Of a stretch of 64,000 nt of DNA, positions 17,240-25,038 are shown one piece after another; within the stretch, counting starts at the first letter, position 1, and the number at the start of each line of letters is the position of its first letter. The DNA is from Flavihumibacter sp. ZG627 (GTDB lineage Bacteria; Bacteroidota; Bacteroidia; Chitinophagales; Chitinophagaceae): assembly GCF_000814325.1 (NCBI RefSeq), contig NZ_JPHF01000011.1, forward strand, positions 1 through 64,000, read 5' to 3'. A program made the translations under genes and the position numbers. The notes under the pieces were generated by a model that saw only the letters and a list, made by a program, of their open reading frames with translations, searched no databases and was not told where the DNA came from.

Positions 17240-17271
17240 AATCCGGGTAAGGCTTTCGCAGTATCCGGATT
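17240..17271 (+). terminator. Possible terminator after cystathionine beta-synthase
   Basis: AATCCGG (17240-17246) and CCGGATT (17265-17271) form a 7-bp stem with an 18-nt loop, 24 bp after the stop. The following ATTTATA is only weakly T-rich, so termination is uncertain. Confidence 0.35.
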
Positions 17272-17595
17272 ATTTATACTCCTGCGATTCACGTAGATCT
17301 ACGAAGCTCAACTACGTATACTCCCGGTAGATAATTCTGTAAGCTTACTAAAATTGCAGTAAATACCGAACTGTTAAAAATGAGCAAATGCGCTCTTGCC
17401 TACCAATATTATGCCGACTACATTTGTATCAGAAGTTGATTGATCATTCAATCGTTCCAATATCCTGACGAAGAGCATCAAAATATCCAAGATCCAGAAA
17501 TTCCAGAGACCAATTCCTTAGAAAAACAGTATCACCAAAAATCCAGTATCAGTCAACTTCCTTTTTTTTCTTTATCCTTAGAAAGACCAAAAACC

Positions 17596-17700
17596 GAAAT
17601 CAGCATCAGATCCATGAATCCTACGTAAAAACCGAAAAAAGAAATCAGCACCATCCTAAATCCTAAAGAAAGACCGTAGAAAAATCAGCACCAAGATCCT
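17596..17700 (+). repeat. Three imperfect tandem repeats around AAATCAGCA
   Basis: Units GAAATCAGCATCAGATCC, GAAATCAGCACCATCC and AAAATCAGCACCAAGATCC begin near 17596, 17641 and 17681, each followed by an AATCCT/AATGCC-like tail. The 40-45 bp period does not match a coding repeat, because the frames contain stops. Confidence 0.5.
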
Positions 17701-17906
17701 AATGAATGCCGAACGAAGAAACCCCTGAAACCATGGCCTAAAACCATTGTACAGTAACCAACGTCCAAATCTTACTACGGATGGTTTCAGAGATCCAATG
17801 TTCTGGTGAAGACCAAGACCAAGTCCTTAAAAACCACTTAAAATCCGGTACCCTCCTGCCCTGCTTCTAGTCCAAGTTGTAAGGCAGGAGGACCAAAGTG
17901 GTCTTT

Positions 17907-17932
17907 CAGGTGTATTTTTGACAAAACACCTG
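17907..17932 (+). promoter_or_regulatory. -7 box TATTTTTG enclosed by inverted repeat, upstream of binding protein gene
   Basis: TATTTTTG (17913-17920) fits TAnnTTTG and lies 13 nt before the ATG at 17934. It is bracketed by CAGGTGT (17907-17913) and ACACCTG (17926-17932), perfect 7-bp arms. A protein bound to this repeat would cover the promoter, so regulated expression is likely. Alternatively the arms form a hairpin just before the start codon. Confidence 0.45.
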
Positions 17933-17933
17933 C

Positions 17934-18731
17934 ATGACTTTCATTACCGACCAAACCGGTAACAGCCTCCAGCTAGATTCCATCCCCCAACGAATTATTT
18001 CACTGGTACCATCACAAACAGAGTTGCTCTATAGCCTTGGGCTAAACGATGAAGTGGTAGGTATCACCCGATTTTGTATACATCCCCAAATATGGCACCA
18101 GGGTAAAACCCGTATTGGTGGCACCAAAGATCCTGACATCCTTAAGATCATTTCGCTTAAACCTGATCTTGTAATTGCCAATAAGGAAGAAAATATCCGT
18201 GAACATGTTGAGGAGATATCCAAGTATGTACCGGTATACATAAGTGATGTATATAATTTACCTACAGCCATTGAAATGATCGGCGCATTAGGAGAGATCA
18301 CAGGGCGGCCAGAGGCAGCACTCGAAATGACCAGGCTGATCACGGAGAGGTTCAGTCAGTTAATTCCGGTTAATTATATGCCCGCAACCGCCTACCTGAT
18401 CTGGAAAGACCCCTGGATGGCGGCGGGTGGTGATACCTTCATCAGTGATATGATGGAGAGGTGCGGATTCATGAATATTTACAAAGCAACAAGCCGGTAC
18501 CCCGAAATCACAATACAAGAATTGAAAGAAAAGCAATGCCGGCTTTTACTGCTTTCCTCCGAGCCTTACCCATTCCGGCAAAAGCACCTGGAAGCACTGC
18601 AGGCGGAGCTCCCTGAAACCCGCATACTGCTGGTAGATGGAAGTTATTTCAGCTGGTATGGAAGCCGGCTGCTGGAAGCCCCTGCCTATTTTTCATTATA
18701 TTCCCGTCAGAATGTATATCCAGTATTATGA
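17934..18731 (+). CDS. Helical-backbone metal/cobalamin-binding protein (BtuF/FecB-like)
   Basis: The 265-residue protein matches the periplasmic-binding family for iron siderophores and vitamin B12. It has an N-terminal RIISLVPSQTELLYSLG block, GGTKDPDILKIISLKPDLVIA in the first lobe, and a WKDPWMAAGGDTFISDMM segment in the second. No signal peptide or lipobox is visible at the ATG used, and 17934 is the only reasonable start. It therefore may act in the cytoplasm, or the export signal is unusual. No ABC permease or ATPase lies nearby. The next gene overlaps its end by 20 bp, so they are probably co-translated. A real transport role is not proven. Confidence 0.8.
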   Translation: MTFITDQTGNSLQLDSIPQRIISLVPSQTELLYSLGLNDEVVGITRFCIHPQIWHQGKTRIGGTKDPDILKIISLKPDLVIANKEENIREHVEEISKYVPVYISDVYNLPTAIEMIGALGEITGRPEAALEMTRLITERFSQLIPVNYMPATAYLIWKDPWMAAGGDTFISDMMERCGFMNIYKATSRYPEITIQELKEKQCRLLLLSSEPYPFRQKHLEALQAELPETRILLVDGSYFSWYGSRLLEAPAYFSLYSRQNVYPVL

Positions 18732-19821
18732 CGCTAATCTCCCCAGTGGAGAGAATCACCGGCCATCGAAGAAGAAGCCGATGTTCAAGGTGAATGAACG
18801 GCTGCGCGAATATCTCAACCAGCATGGTCGTGGCGTGCGCTTACCGGTTGAATACCGCGACCTTCAGCGCTTTACTTATTCTCTCCCCCTGAAAGATAAA
18901 GAAGGCAATGACACTGCCTGGGAGACGGTTATCTATGACCTGCGGGAATGGGATTATATCAGGGAGGGATTGATTGGTATTTATGCTAATCTGAAGACGG
19001 AAGGTGATATGACCTTCAGCAAGCATCTTGATGTGGCGAGGATCGATTTCTGTGGCTTTGGTAACTCGCAGCCATTCCGGATCCGGATCGTGAACAAATT
19101 CAACGATAATTACGACCACTATTATATCAAGATCGCGGATGCATCGCGGATCTATGGATTGGAACTGGAGCACTTGCTCTCCCCCAACAGGATCAAATTC
19201 CTGATCAGCAAGGAAACGCTGGTGGAGGAGCATATTCCAGGGATACCGGGCGACCTGTTCTCTGCCAATTACCTGGAACGTCCGGATACCAATAAGATCA
19301 GGCTGGCAAAGGAATTCGTCAAATTCAATGAGCGTTGTTTTGTGAGGCTGCTGGGAGATATGCGCAGCTATAACTGGGTGATAGATATTACCCCTGATAT
19401 TGAAGATTACCAGTACCGGATCAGGGCAATTGATTTTGACCAGCAATCGTATGAGGGGCGGAAAAATCTTTATCTACCGCAATATTTCAAGGAGAATAAT
19501 CCCTTTGTTGATGTTACCCTGAAATACCTCAACAAGGATTCTATTGAGCAGTACCAGACGGAGGAAAGGACCATGATCGCCTTCAGGCTGGCCTCCGCGC
19601 GATACCGGGTAAAAGAACTGCTGGATATCATGATCCGCGATACTATATCCACCCCGGAAAAAACGATGCAGCTTGCGCGGGAGCTGAGTGAGTTCCATAA
19701 TTTCCACCCCGGACTTTTGCGAAGCAATACCATGGGCCGGCTGGTGAAGGAACACCTGAAGGTTTGCCTGCGGAAAAACCTGCTGATGATTCCCCGGCTA
19801 CAGGGGAAAATAGCTGATTGA
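18712..19821 (+). CDS. Unrecognised conserved-looking protein with faint kinase-like motif
   Basis: I do not recognise this 369-residue soluble protein. It is rich in Tyr, Asp and Arg, with no signal peptide or membrane segment. One region reads LLGDMRSYNWVID, then about ten residues later YRIRAIDFDQQSYEGR. The GD-x4-N ... IDFD spacing recalls the catalytic and metal-binding loops of aminoglycoside-phosphotransferase-like kinases, but the usual His before GD is Leu. A further LVEEHIPGIPGDLF segment might be a hinge. The ATG at 18712 overlaps the upstream gene by 20 bp; an ATG at 18781 is an alternative. Function is unknown, and the kinase-fold idea is only inference. Confidence 0.7.
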   Translation: MYIQYYDANLPSGENHRPSKKKPMFKVNERLREYLNQHGRGVRLPVEYRDLQRFTYSLPLKDKEGNDTAWETVIYDLREWDYIREGLIGIYANLKTEGDMTFSKHLDVARIDFCGFGNSQPFRIRIVNKFNDNYDHYYIKIADASRIYGLELEHLLSPNRIKFLISKETLVEEHIPGIPGDLFSANYLERPDTNKIRLAKEFVKFNERCFVRLLGDMRSYNWVIDITPDIEDYQYRIRAIDFDQQSYEGRKNLYLPQYFKENNPFVDVTLKYLNKDSIEQYQTEERTMIAFRLASARYRVKELLDIMIRDTISTPEKTMQLARELSEFHNFHPGLLRSNTMGRLVKEHLKVCLRKNLLMIPRLQGKIAD

Positions 19822-19899
19822 AATACTATCAGTATATTAGCGCTCGCTTTTACGATTGCCTTTGCCTTATCGCATCATTAAACAACCAATTTTACCAAG

Positions 19900-20967
19900 A
19901 TGAGTAAGTACAGCGCCGGCGTATTATTCGGCGAAGAATTAGAAGCCCTTTATAAGGACGCCAAAGCAAACAAATTTGCAATGCCTGCCGTAAATACGAT
20001 CGGCACCGATTCCATCAATGCTACGCTTGAAACAGCCGCCAAGGTTAATTCACCCGTCATTATCCAGTTCTCCAATGGAGGAGCGCAGTTTATAGCCGGT
20101 AAGGGAATGCCAAACGATAAGATGCAGGCGAATATTTCAGGTGCCATATCTGGTGCCCTGCATATCCACAATGTTGCAAAACATTATGGTGTGCCGGTTA
20201 TTTTGCATACTGATCATGCTTCGCATAAATGGCTGCCATGGATCAGCGCGCTGATTGATGCAGGTCAGGAGTTCCATAAGGAAAAAGGTCGTCCACTTTT
20301 CAGTTCACATATGCTGGATCTTTCTGAAGAAACACTAGAAGATAATATCCAGACCAGTGTTGAATATTTCAAGCGCATGCAGCCGCTCGGCATGGGTATA
20401 GAAATTGAACTTGGCGTAACCGGTGGTGAGGAAGATGGTGTTGACAACAGCGGTATTGAAAATGATAAACTTTATACACAGCCACAGCACGTGGCCTATG
20501 CGTATGAAGAGCTGGGCAAGATCGGCAACCTGTTTACAGTAGCTGCTGCATTTGGAAATGTGCATGGAGTTTATAGTCCGGGTAATGTTGAACTGCGTCC
20601 AGAAATCTTGCAGAACAGCCAGACTTATATCCAGGAGCAATACAAAACTGCAGAGAAGCCGGTATACTTTGTATTCCATGGTGGAAGCGGATCACCGAAG
20701 GAGCAGATCGCGGAAGCACTGGGTTATGGCGTTATCAAAATGAATATTGATACTGACCTCCAGTTTGCATTCTGGGAAGGTGTTCTGAAGTACTACCAGA
20801 AAAATGAAGCATACCTGCAGGCACAACTCGGCAACCCCGATGGTGCTGATAAGCCGAACAAAAAATACTATGATCCACGCGTTTGGTTACGCAAGGGCCA
20901 GGATACTTTTATAAGCAGACTGGAAGAAGCGTTTGGGGATCTGAATTGCATCAACCGCAACAGTTAA
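19900..20967 (+). CDS. fbaA: Class II fructose-bisphosphate aldolase
   Basis: The 355-residue protein has the class II (zinc) aldolase motifs. HTDHASHK near residues 103-110 carries catalytic Asp105 and zinc-binding His106, EIELGVTGGEED the acidic loop, FGNVHGVYSPG a zinc His, and VFHGGSGSPKEQI the phosphate-binding loop with another zinc His. NIDTDLQFAFWEG completes the C-terminal half. It interconverts fructose 1,6-bisphosphate with the two triose phosphates in glycolysis and gluconeogenesis. Length matches the FbaA type. A strong hairpin-plus-T-tract terminator follows 45 bp after the stop, so it ends its transcript. Confidence 0.97.
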   Translation: MSKYSAGVLFGEELEALYKDAKANKFAMPAVNTIGTDSINATLETAAKVNSPVIIQFSNGGAQFIAGKGMPNDKMQANISGAISGALHIHNVAKHYGVPVILHTDHASHKWLPWISALIDAGQEFHKEKGRPLFSSHMLDLSEETLEDNIQTSVEYFKRMQPLGMGIEIELGVTGGEEDGVDNSGIENDKLYTQPQHVAYAYEELGKIGNLFTVAAAFGNVHGVYSPGNVELRPEILQNSQTYIQEQYKTAEKPVYFVFHGGSGSPKEQIAEALGYGVIKMNIDTDLQFAFWEGVLKYYQKNEAYLQAQLGNPDGADKPNKKYYDPRVWLRKGQDTFISRLEEAFGDLNCINRNS

Positions 20968-21006
20968 GAGGTAAGAATTCAGGTAAGAGGTAAGAGGTAA
21001 GAGGTG
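20968..21006 (+). repeat. Heptad simple repeat (AAGAGGT)n
   Basis: Right after the aldolase stop, four or five units of GGTAAGA/AAGAGGT are interrupted once by an AATTC. It looks like slippage-generated simple repeat DNA without obvious function. Confidence 0.6.
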
Positions 21007-21012
21007 CCTTGG

Positions 21013-21050
21013 GAATGTACTGCGGATTTTTCGTGGTACATTCTTTTTTT
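21013..21050 (+). terminator. Rho-independent terminator of fbaA
   Basis: GAATGTAC (21013-21020) pairs with GTACATTC (21036-21043). The stem can extend by wobble pairs TGCG/CGTG, and seven T follow directly. Confidence 0.8.
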
Positions 21051-21074
21051 GGGAAGGGAGAAATGGTGTGGGGA

Positions 21075-22139
21075 TTATATATTTACTTTTTTGCAGTCCA
21101 CGTAATGGCAGCCGCGACAGAAATCGGGGGTCTCATTTTTTAGCCATTTTGTTCGGAAGTCCTGGAAGCCTTCGCTGTTCAGGACGGGCATCAATCCTTC
21201 TTTGAAGACGTTTCCGAAACTCAATTCTTTGGGGAAGGGCTTAGCGCAGCAGGGTGCCATCTCACCATTCCAGCAAACATAAAAATGACTCCAGGGAAGG
21301 CTGCAGCTTTGGAATCCTTTATCAGAACCGAGTCCGCTCCAGGTGACTTCTACGGCAGTATTATGTTCCTGCAAACGCTTCACTTCTGCTTGAAAGGCCT
21401 CTCCCTGGTAAAAATCATAGTATGACAGATCAACGCCGGAAATACAGGCAAGATTGAATATGGTATAGTTTACAAATCCTATCCCCATTTCTTCAGCGAA
21501 AAGAACTACTTCCTTCATGTGAAAGAAGTTCTCCTGCGTCACCACCATGTTCAGCATAACAGTTGTGGAGGTATTGCGGCAGATATCCGCTATCTGCCTT
21601 ACGTTGTTTTTGAAGAGTTGAAAATCAGACTGAACCCTTATGGAATTATATACATCATCAATACCATCGATGGAGATCTGGATGGTATCCAGTTTACCGG
21701 CCATCGCCCCAATCTTTTCAATTGTTTTGGGAAGTACGGCGTTGGTTGAGATGTTTATGATAATGCCTTCGTTCTTTGCTTTAATGTATTCAACAATAGA
21801 TTCGATCTTTTTATACATCAGTGTTTCACCCATGCCGGTGAGTCCAATGGAATCGACATAAGGAACCAGTTCGTCAATCACTTTTTTAGCATTCTCTTCT
21901 TCCATCAATCCCATGTCCATCTCTTCACCATAGCCATATTCACGCGGACAAATTGTACATTTCAAATTGCAGTGAGCACTGAGTTCGAGCATCACTGTTG
22001 AAGGATGGGCAACGCGGGTTTGCCTGGTCAATTTCAGTGCAGCATGTTGAATTTTATTTCCGGTATACTGAAAAAAATCTGTGCCGCCCGGCAAGTGTTT
22101 CGCCCGCTTCCAGAGATTCTCCAAAAATCGCTTAGTCAT
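21075..22139 (-). CDS. Radical SAM protein with SPASM domain
   Basis: The 354-residue protein has the AdoMet-cluster motif Cys57-x3-Cys61-x2-Cys64 in SAHCNLKCTICP. It has the usual GMGETLMYK and ISIDGIDDVYNSIR segments of the partial TIM barrel, and a C-terminal SPASM region with many cysteines (SCSLPWSHFYVCWNGEMAPCC and FCRGCHYVDC) for extra iron-sulfur clusters. Such enzymes modify peptides, nucleosides or other metabolites, and no precursor peptide or partner was found beside it. The N-terminal 40 residues are basic and lie ahead of the barrel. It starts 12 bp after the M16 peptidase stop, so the two may be co-transcribed. The substrate is unknown. Confidence 0.9.
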   Translation of the reverse strand: MTKRFLENLWKRAKHLPGGTDFFQYTGNKIQHAALKLTRQTRVAHPSTVMLELSAHCNLKCTICPREYGYGEEMDMGLMEEENAKKVIDELVPYVDSIGLTGMGETLMYKKIESIVEYIKAKNEGIIINISTNAVLPKTIEKIGAMAGKLDTIQISIDGIDDVYNSIRVQSDFQLFKNNVRQIADICRNTSTTVMLNMVVTQENFFHMKEVVLFAEEMGIGFVNYTIFNLACISGVDLSYYDFYQGEAFQAEVKRLQEHNTAVEVTWSGLGSDKGFQSCSLPWSHFYVCWNGEMAPCCAKPFPKELSFGNVFKEGLMPVLNSEGFQDFRTKWLKNETPDFCRGCHYVDCKKVNI

Positions 22140-22151
22140 ATTCGTCCTCCC

Positions 22152-25013
22152 CTAGAATGCTTTTTTATCGGTTGCGGGTTTTGGATCCACTTTTAATTCA
22201 GGCATGAGGACTGCTGTAAAAACATTCTCCCGGTTCAGGAGTTTACGAGCAGCATCCCTTATATCGTTTACAGTAAGCTTTTCAATGATCTGCTGGTACT
22301 CCAGAAAATATTTTGGATCGGTCTTTTCACTTTGCTGGTCGAGGATCTCCCGCAGCCATGTAGCATTCTCTTTTAGCTGTACCTTGTGCTCCTCAATCCA
22401 TTGCTTACGAACCTTGTCGAGGTAAGACTGTTCGGGACCTTTGGTGACGAGAAGAGATATCTCTGCATCGATTGCTTTCAGCAGGGTATCAACTTTTTCC
22501 GGTCCGCAAGGCAACTGAAGTATCAAACTATAGTTGCTATAAGGATACTTATCAAACTGTCCATAAAAAGCACCACCATAGATGCCCTGGATCTTTTCAC
22601 GCAATTCTTCCAGGATCCTGATGCTGAGAATCTCGCTGATGGCCTGGGCCTTAATGTCCATTTCTTCACTATAGGGCATCTCGCCGGTATAGAAAGCGAG
22701 AATAAGGCTTTTCTCTTCTTTGCCCTTATTTACAACGAGTTTTTTCACGCCTTTAACCGGCCTCACTTTATTATCCTTTTTCTCAAAGGTTTTACCACTG
22801 GAAGGAAGACTTCCAAGGTAGGTTTCAAGGAGTGGTATAATTGAATCTGTATTGAAGCTGCCGGTGAAAGCAAAATTCATTTGGGAAGCATCACCGATGC
22901 GTTCTTTATAAATTGATAAGGCCCTGTCGAGGTTCAGGTTTTTAAAATTCTCCACTTTAGGAAATACAATGGGTGCAAGTGGATTGTTGCCGTATAACGC
23001 ATTGTTTGTTGTATCAAGAAATGCTGCCTGTGGATTGGCCGACAGGGCTGCATACTGCGAGGAGTTTCTTTGCACAAAAGATTTGAAAAGGGCTGTATCC
23101 TTGCGGGGGCTTGTCATATAGAGATGAACAAGCTGGAGCATGGTTTCAATATCCTTATTGGAGGAACTTCCGCTGATGCCATCAGTAATTTCTCCAATGG
23201 AGGGAGTAACGGATACAGTTTTGCCGGCAAGAGCTTTCCGGAGGTCGGTTGGACTAAACTCACCCACACCCATAGCCGAAACAACGGGAACAGCAAACTG
23301 TGCGTTGTATTTATCGGCAAGTCCATAATAATTCAATCCTCCATTGCGGGTAGCCCCCATGAGTATCTGGTCATTTTTAAAATCGGTCGATTTCAGTGAA
23401 ACAGTAACGCCATTGCTCAGGGTAAGTTTTGTAACGCCCATGGCCTTATCATATTCGCGCTTTACGAGCTTACCAGCTTTTGGCATTTTTGTCATGATGG
23501 ATGCAGCAACTGCTTTCTCCGTATAGGGCGTAATATTGGCTTTCTCTTTTGCATTCACAGATGCAATCAGGTCCTGCGGTGAAGGCAGTTTTTTATCACC
23601 CGAGACTTCTGGTCCGGTTACAAAAAAGAAACGGTTGGATTGTGTGAGGAGTTCTTTTGCTACACCATTTACTTCCTCAATGCCAATACCCGGAATAAGT
23701 TCATTGCTGATAGCAAATTCCTTTTCGATGCCGGGAATGTATTCACCTTCAAGGAAATGGTTCAGGTATTCATCGATATAAACTGATGATTCAGTCTTGT
23801 CACGATTATTATAGGCACGTTCGATACTTGTGAGTATTGCTTTTTTTGAACGCTCCAGTTCTGCCGGGTTAAATCCATATCGTTTAACGCGTTCGATCTC
23901 TTCCACTACCGCATTCAATGCCTTTGTAATATCACCTGTACCGGCATAGGCCGTTGCGCTAAAACTTTCATATCCCCTTACGAAACCACCAACTCCTGCT
24001 CCTGCCCCAACAAATGGAGGATCAGACTGCTGGGTGAGTTCCTGTAAACGCTGGCTGAGGATTGAGCTGAAGATCTGGCGAACCAACTGGTTGCGATAAT
24101 CACCCACTGTTTTTTGTGGTGCAGCAGGTTTGATAGGATAATTAATATTTACAGAATAGTTGGTTGCTTCTTTGTCGGTAACAATCAGTGCTTCTGTTGT
24201 TGAATAAGCAGGAACCTGGATGGTCTCTCTTTTTCTTTCAGAGGGTGGGTTTGTAAGTTTATTGAAATGTTTCCTGATCATGGCGAGTGCGGTGTCAGGA
24301 TGAACATCGCCTACCACGGCAACTGCCATTAAGTTTGGCCGGTACCAGTCTTTATAAAACTTACGGATCTTATCAGGCTTAAAACTGCTGATAAGTTCTT
24401 CAGATCCTATGGGTAAACGGTCAGCGTATTTAGAATTTGCAAAGAGTTTAGGATATACCTGCCGCATCATTCTGTCTGTGGCGCCTTTTCCTGTTCTTGC
24501 TTCCTCTTTAATAATTGCTCTTTCGGATTCGATATCCTCGTCGAGATAAGTGACCTGGTGTGCCCAGTCTTCCAATACCTGGAATCCTTTCTCGAGGTTG
24601 CCGGGTTTATCAGTTGGGATAGGCAGCATATAAACCGTTTCGTCAAAACTCGTATAGGCATTGAGGTCATTACCAAAGCCAACACCTATATCCTGCAGGA
24701 AAGAAATGATCTCGTTCTTTTTAAAATTCTTAGTTCCGTTAAATGCCATATGCTCAGCCATATGGGCGAGGCCAAGCTGGTCATCATCTTCATTGATGGA
24801 GCCTGCATTGATGGCGAGCCTCAGTTCCACTTTTTGCTCAGGTTTTTTATTCTGCCGTATATAATAGGTAAGGCCGTTTTCAAGCTTACCAATTCTTACA
24901 GCAGGGTCGGGCTGCAGTTCTGTACTCAGTGGAGTTTGAGAAAACGAAGAAACGGTTTGCCCAAATACGAGAAACAGGCAAATCAATAATCTTCCGGAGA
25001 ATAAAATGTTCAT
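22152..25013 (-). CDS. Secreted M16 zinc peptidase (two-lobed)
   Basis: The 953-residue protein starts with a signal peptide (about residues 1-26). It contains the inverted zinc motif His84-x-x-Glu87-His88 in LAHMAEHMAFNG, with ESERAIIKEEART downstream supplying the third ligand. The C-terminal half repeats the M16 fold without a zinc motif, as in other single-chain members such as pitrilysin and PqqL. It would degrade peptides in the periplasm or outside the cell. A -7 box lies in the 25-bp spacer after the PafA phosphatase gene, so it can be transcribed on its own. Length is typical for the family. Confidence 0.93.
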   Translation of the reverse strand: MNILFSGRLLICLFLVFGQTVSSFSQTPLSTELQPDPAVRIGKLENGLTYYIRQNKKPEQKVELRLAINAGSINEDDDQLGLAHMAEHMAFNGTKNFKKNEIISFLQDIGVGFGNDLNAYTSFDETVYMLPIPTDKPGNLEKGFQVLEDWAHQVTYLDEDIESERAIIKEEARTGKGATDRMMRQVYPKLFANSKYADRLPIGSEELISSFKPDKIRKFYKDWYRPNLMAVAVVGDVHPDTALAMIRKHFNKLTNPPSERKRETIQVPAYSTTEALIVTDKEATNYSVNINYPIKPAAPQKTVGDYRNQLVRQIFSSILSQRLQELTQQSDPPFVGAGAGVGGFVRGYESFSATAYAGTGDITKALNAVVEEIERVKRYGFNPAELERSKKAILTSIERAYNNRDKTESSVYIDEYLNHFLEGEYIPGIEKEFAISNELIPGIGIEEVNGVAKELLTQSNRFFFVTGPEVSGDKKLPSPQDLIASVNAKEKANITPYTEKAVAASIMTKMPKAGKLVKREYDKAMGVTKLTLSNGVTVSLKSTDFKNDQILMGATRNGGLNYYGLADKYNAQFAVPVVSAMGVGEFSPTDLRKALAGKTVSVTPSIGEITDGISGSSSNKDIETMLQLVHLYMTSPRKDTALFKSFVQRNSSQYAALSANPQAAFLDTTNNALYGNNPLAPIVFPKVENFKNLNLDRALSIYKERIGDASQMNFAFTGSFNTDSIIPLLETYLGSLPSSGKTFEKKDNKVRPVKGVKKLVVNKGKEEKSLILAFYTGEMPYSEEMDIKAQAISEILSIRILEELREKIQGIYGGAFYGQFDKYPYSNYSLILQLPCGPEKVDTLLKAIDAEISLLVTKGPEQSYLDKVRKQWIEEHKVQLKENATWLREILDQQSEKTDPKYFLEYQQIIEKLTVNDIRDAARKLLNRENVFTAVLMPELKVDPKPATDKKAF

Positions 25014-25026
25014 AGGTCCAGTTTAG

Positions 25027-25034
25027 CAAATATA
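25027..25034 (-). promoter_or_regulatory. -7 box TATATTTG for M16 peptidase
   Basis: The reverse-strand TATATTTG ends 13 nt before the peptidase ATG, within the 25-bp intergenic spacer. Confidence 0.45.
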
Positions 25035-25038
25035 TTAA

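Larger units (their letters stand above)
17217..17933. other. 717-bp gene-free stretch with tandem repeats and nested stems
   Basis: No convincing gene is seen. The + strand from about 17440 to 17720 is A/C-rich and very poor in G. It holds three imperfect copies of a unit of about 45 bp around AAATCAGCA (17598, 17642, 17682), two of them preceded by AGAAAGACC. Potential stems are 17292-17303 (CGTAGATCTACG), 17438-17453 (GATTGA/TCAATC), 17725-17734 with 17781-17790 (CTGAAACCAT/ATGGTTTCAG), and a nested pair: 17833-17839 with 17896-17902 enclosing 17852-17860 with 17883-17891. A structured RNA or leader is possible. No known riboswitch consensus was recognised. Confidence 0.55.

Noticed and set aside
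17440-17628. Open frame of 62 codons in the 717-bp gap
   Set aside because: Repeat-derived, G-poor composition, unlikely amino-acid make-up, no upstream signal. Treated as chance.
17217-17933. Cobalamin riboswitch upstream of the B12-binding-fold gene
   Set aside because: The B12-box core and other conserved blocks were not found; the stems present do not match that fold by eye.
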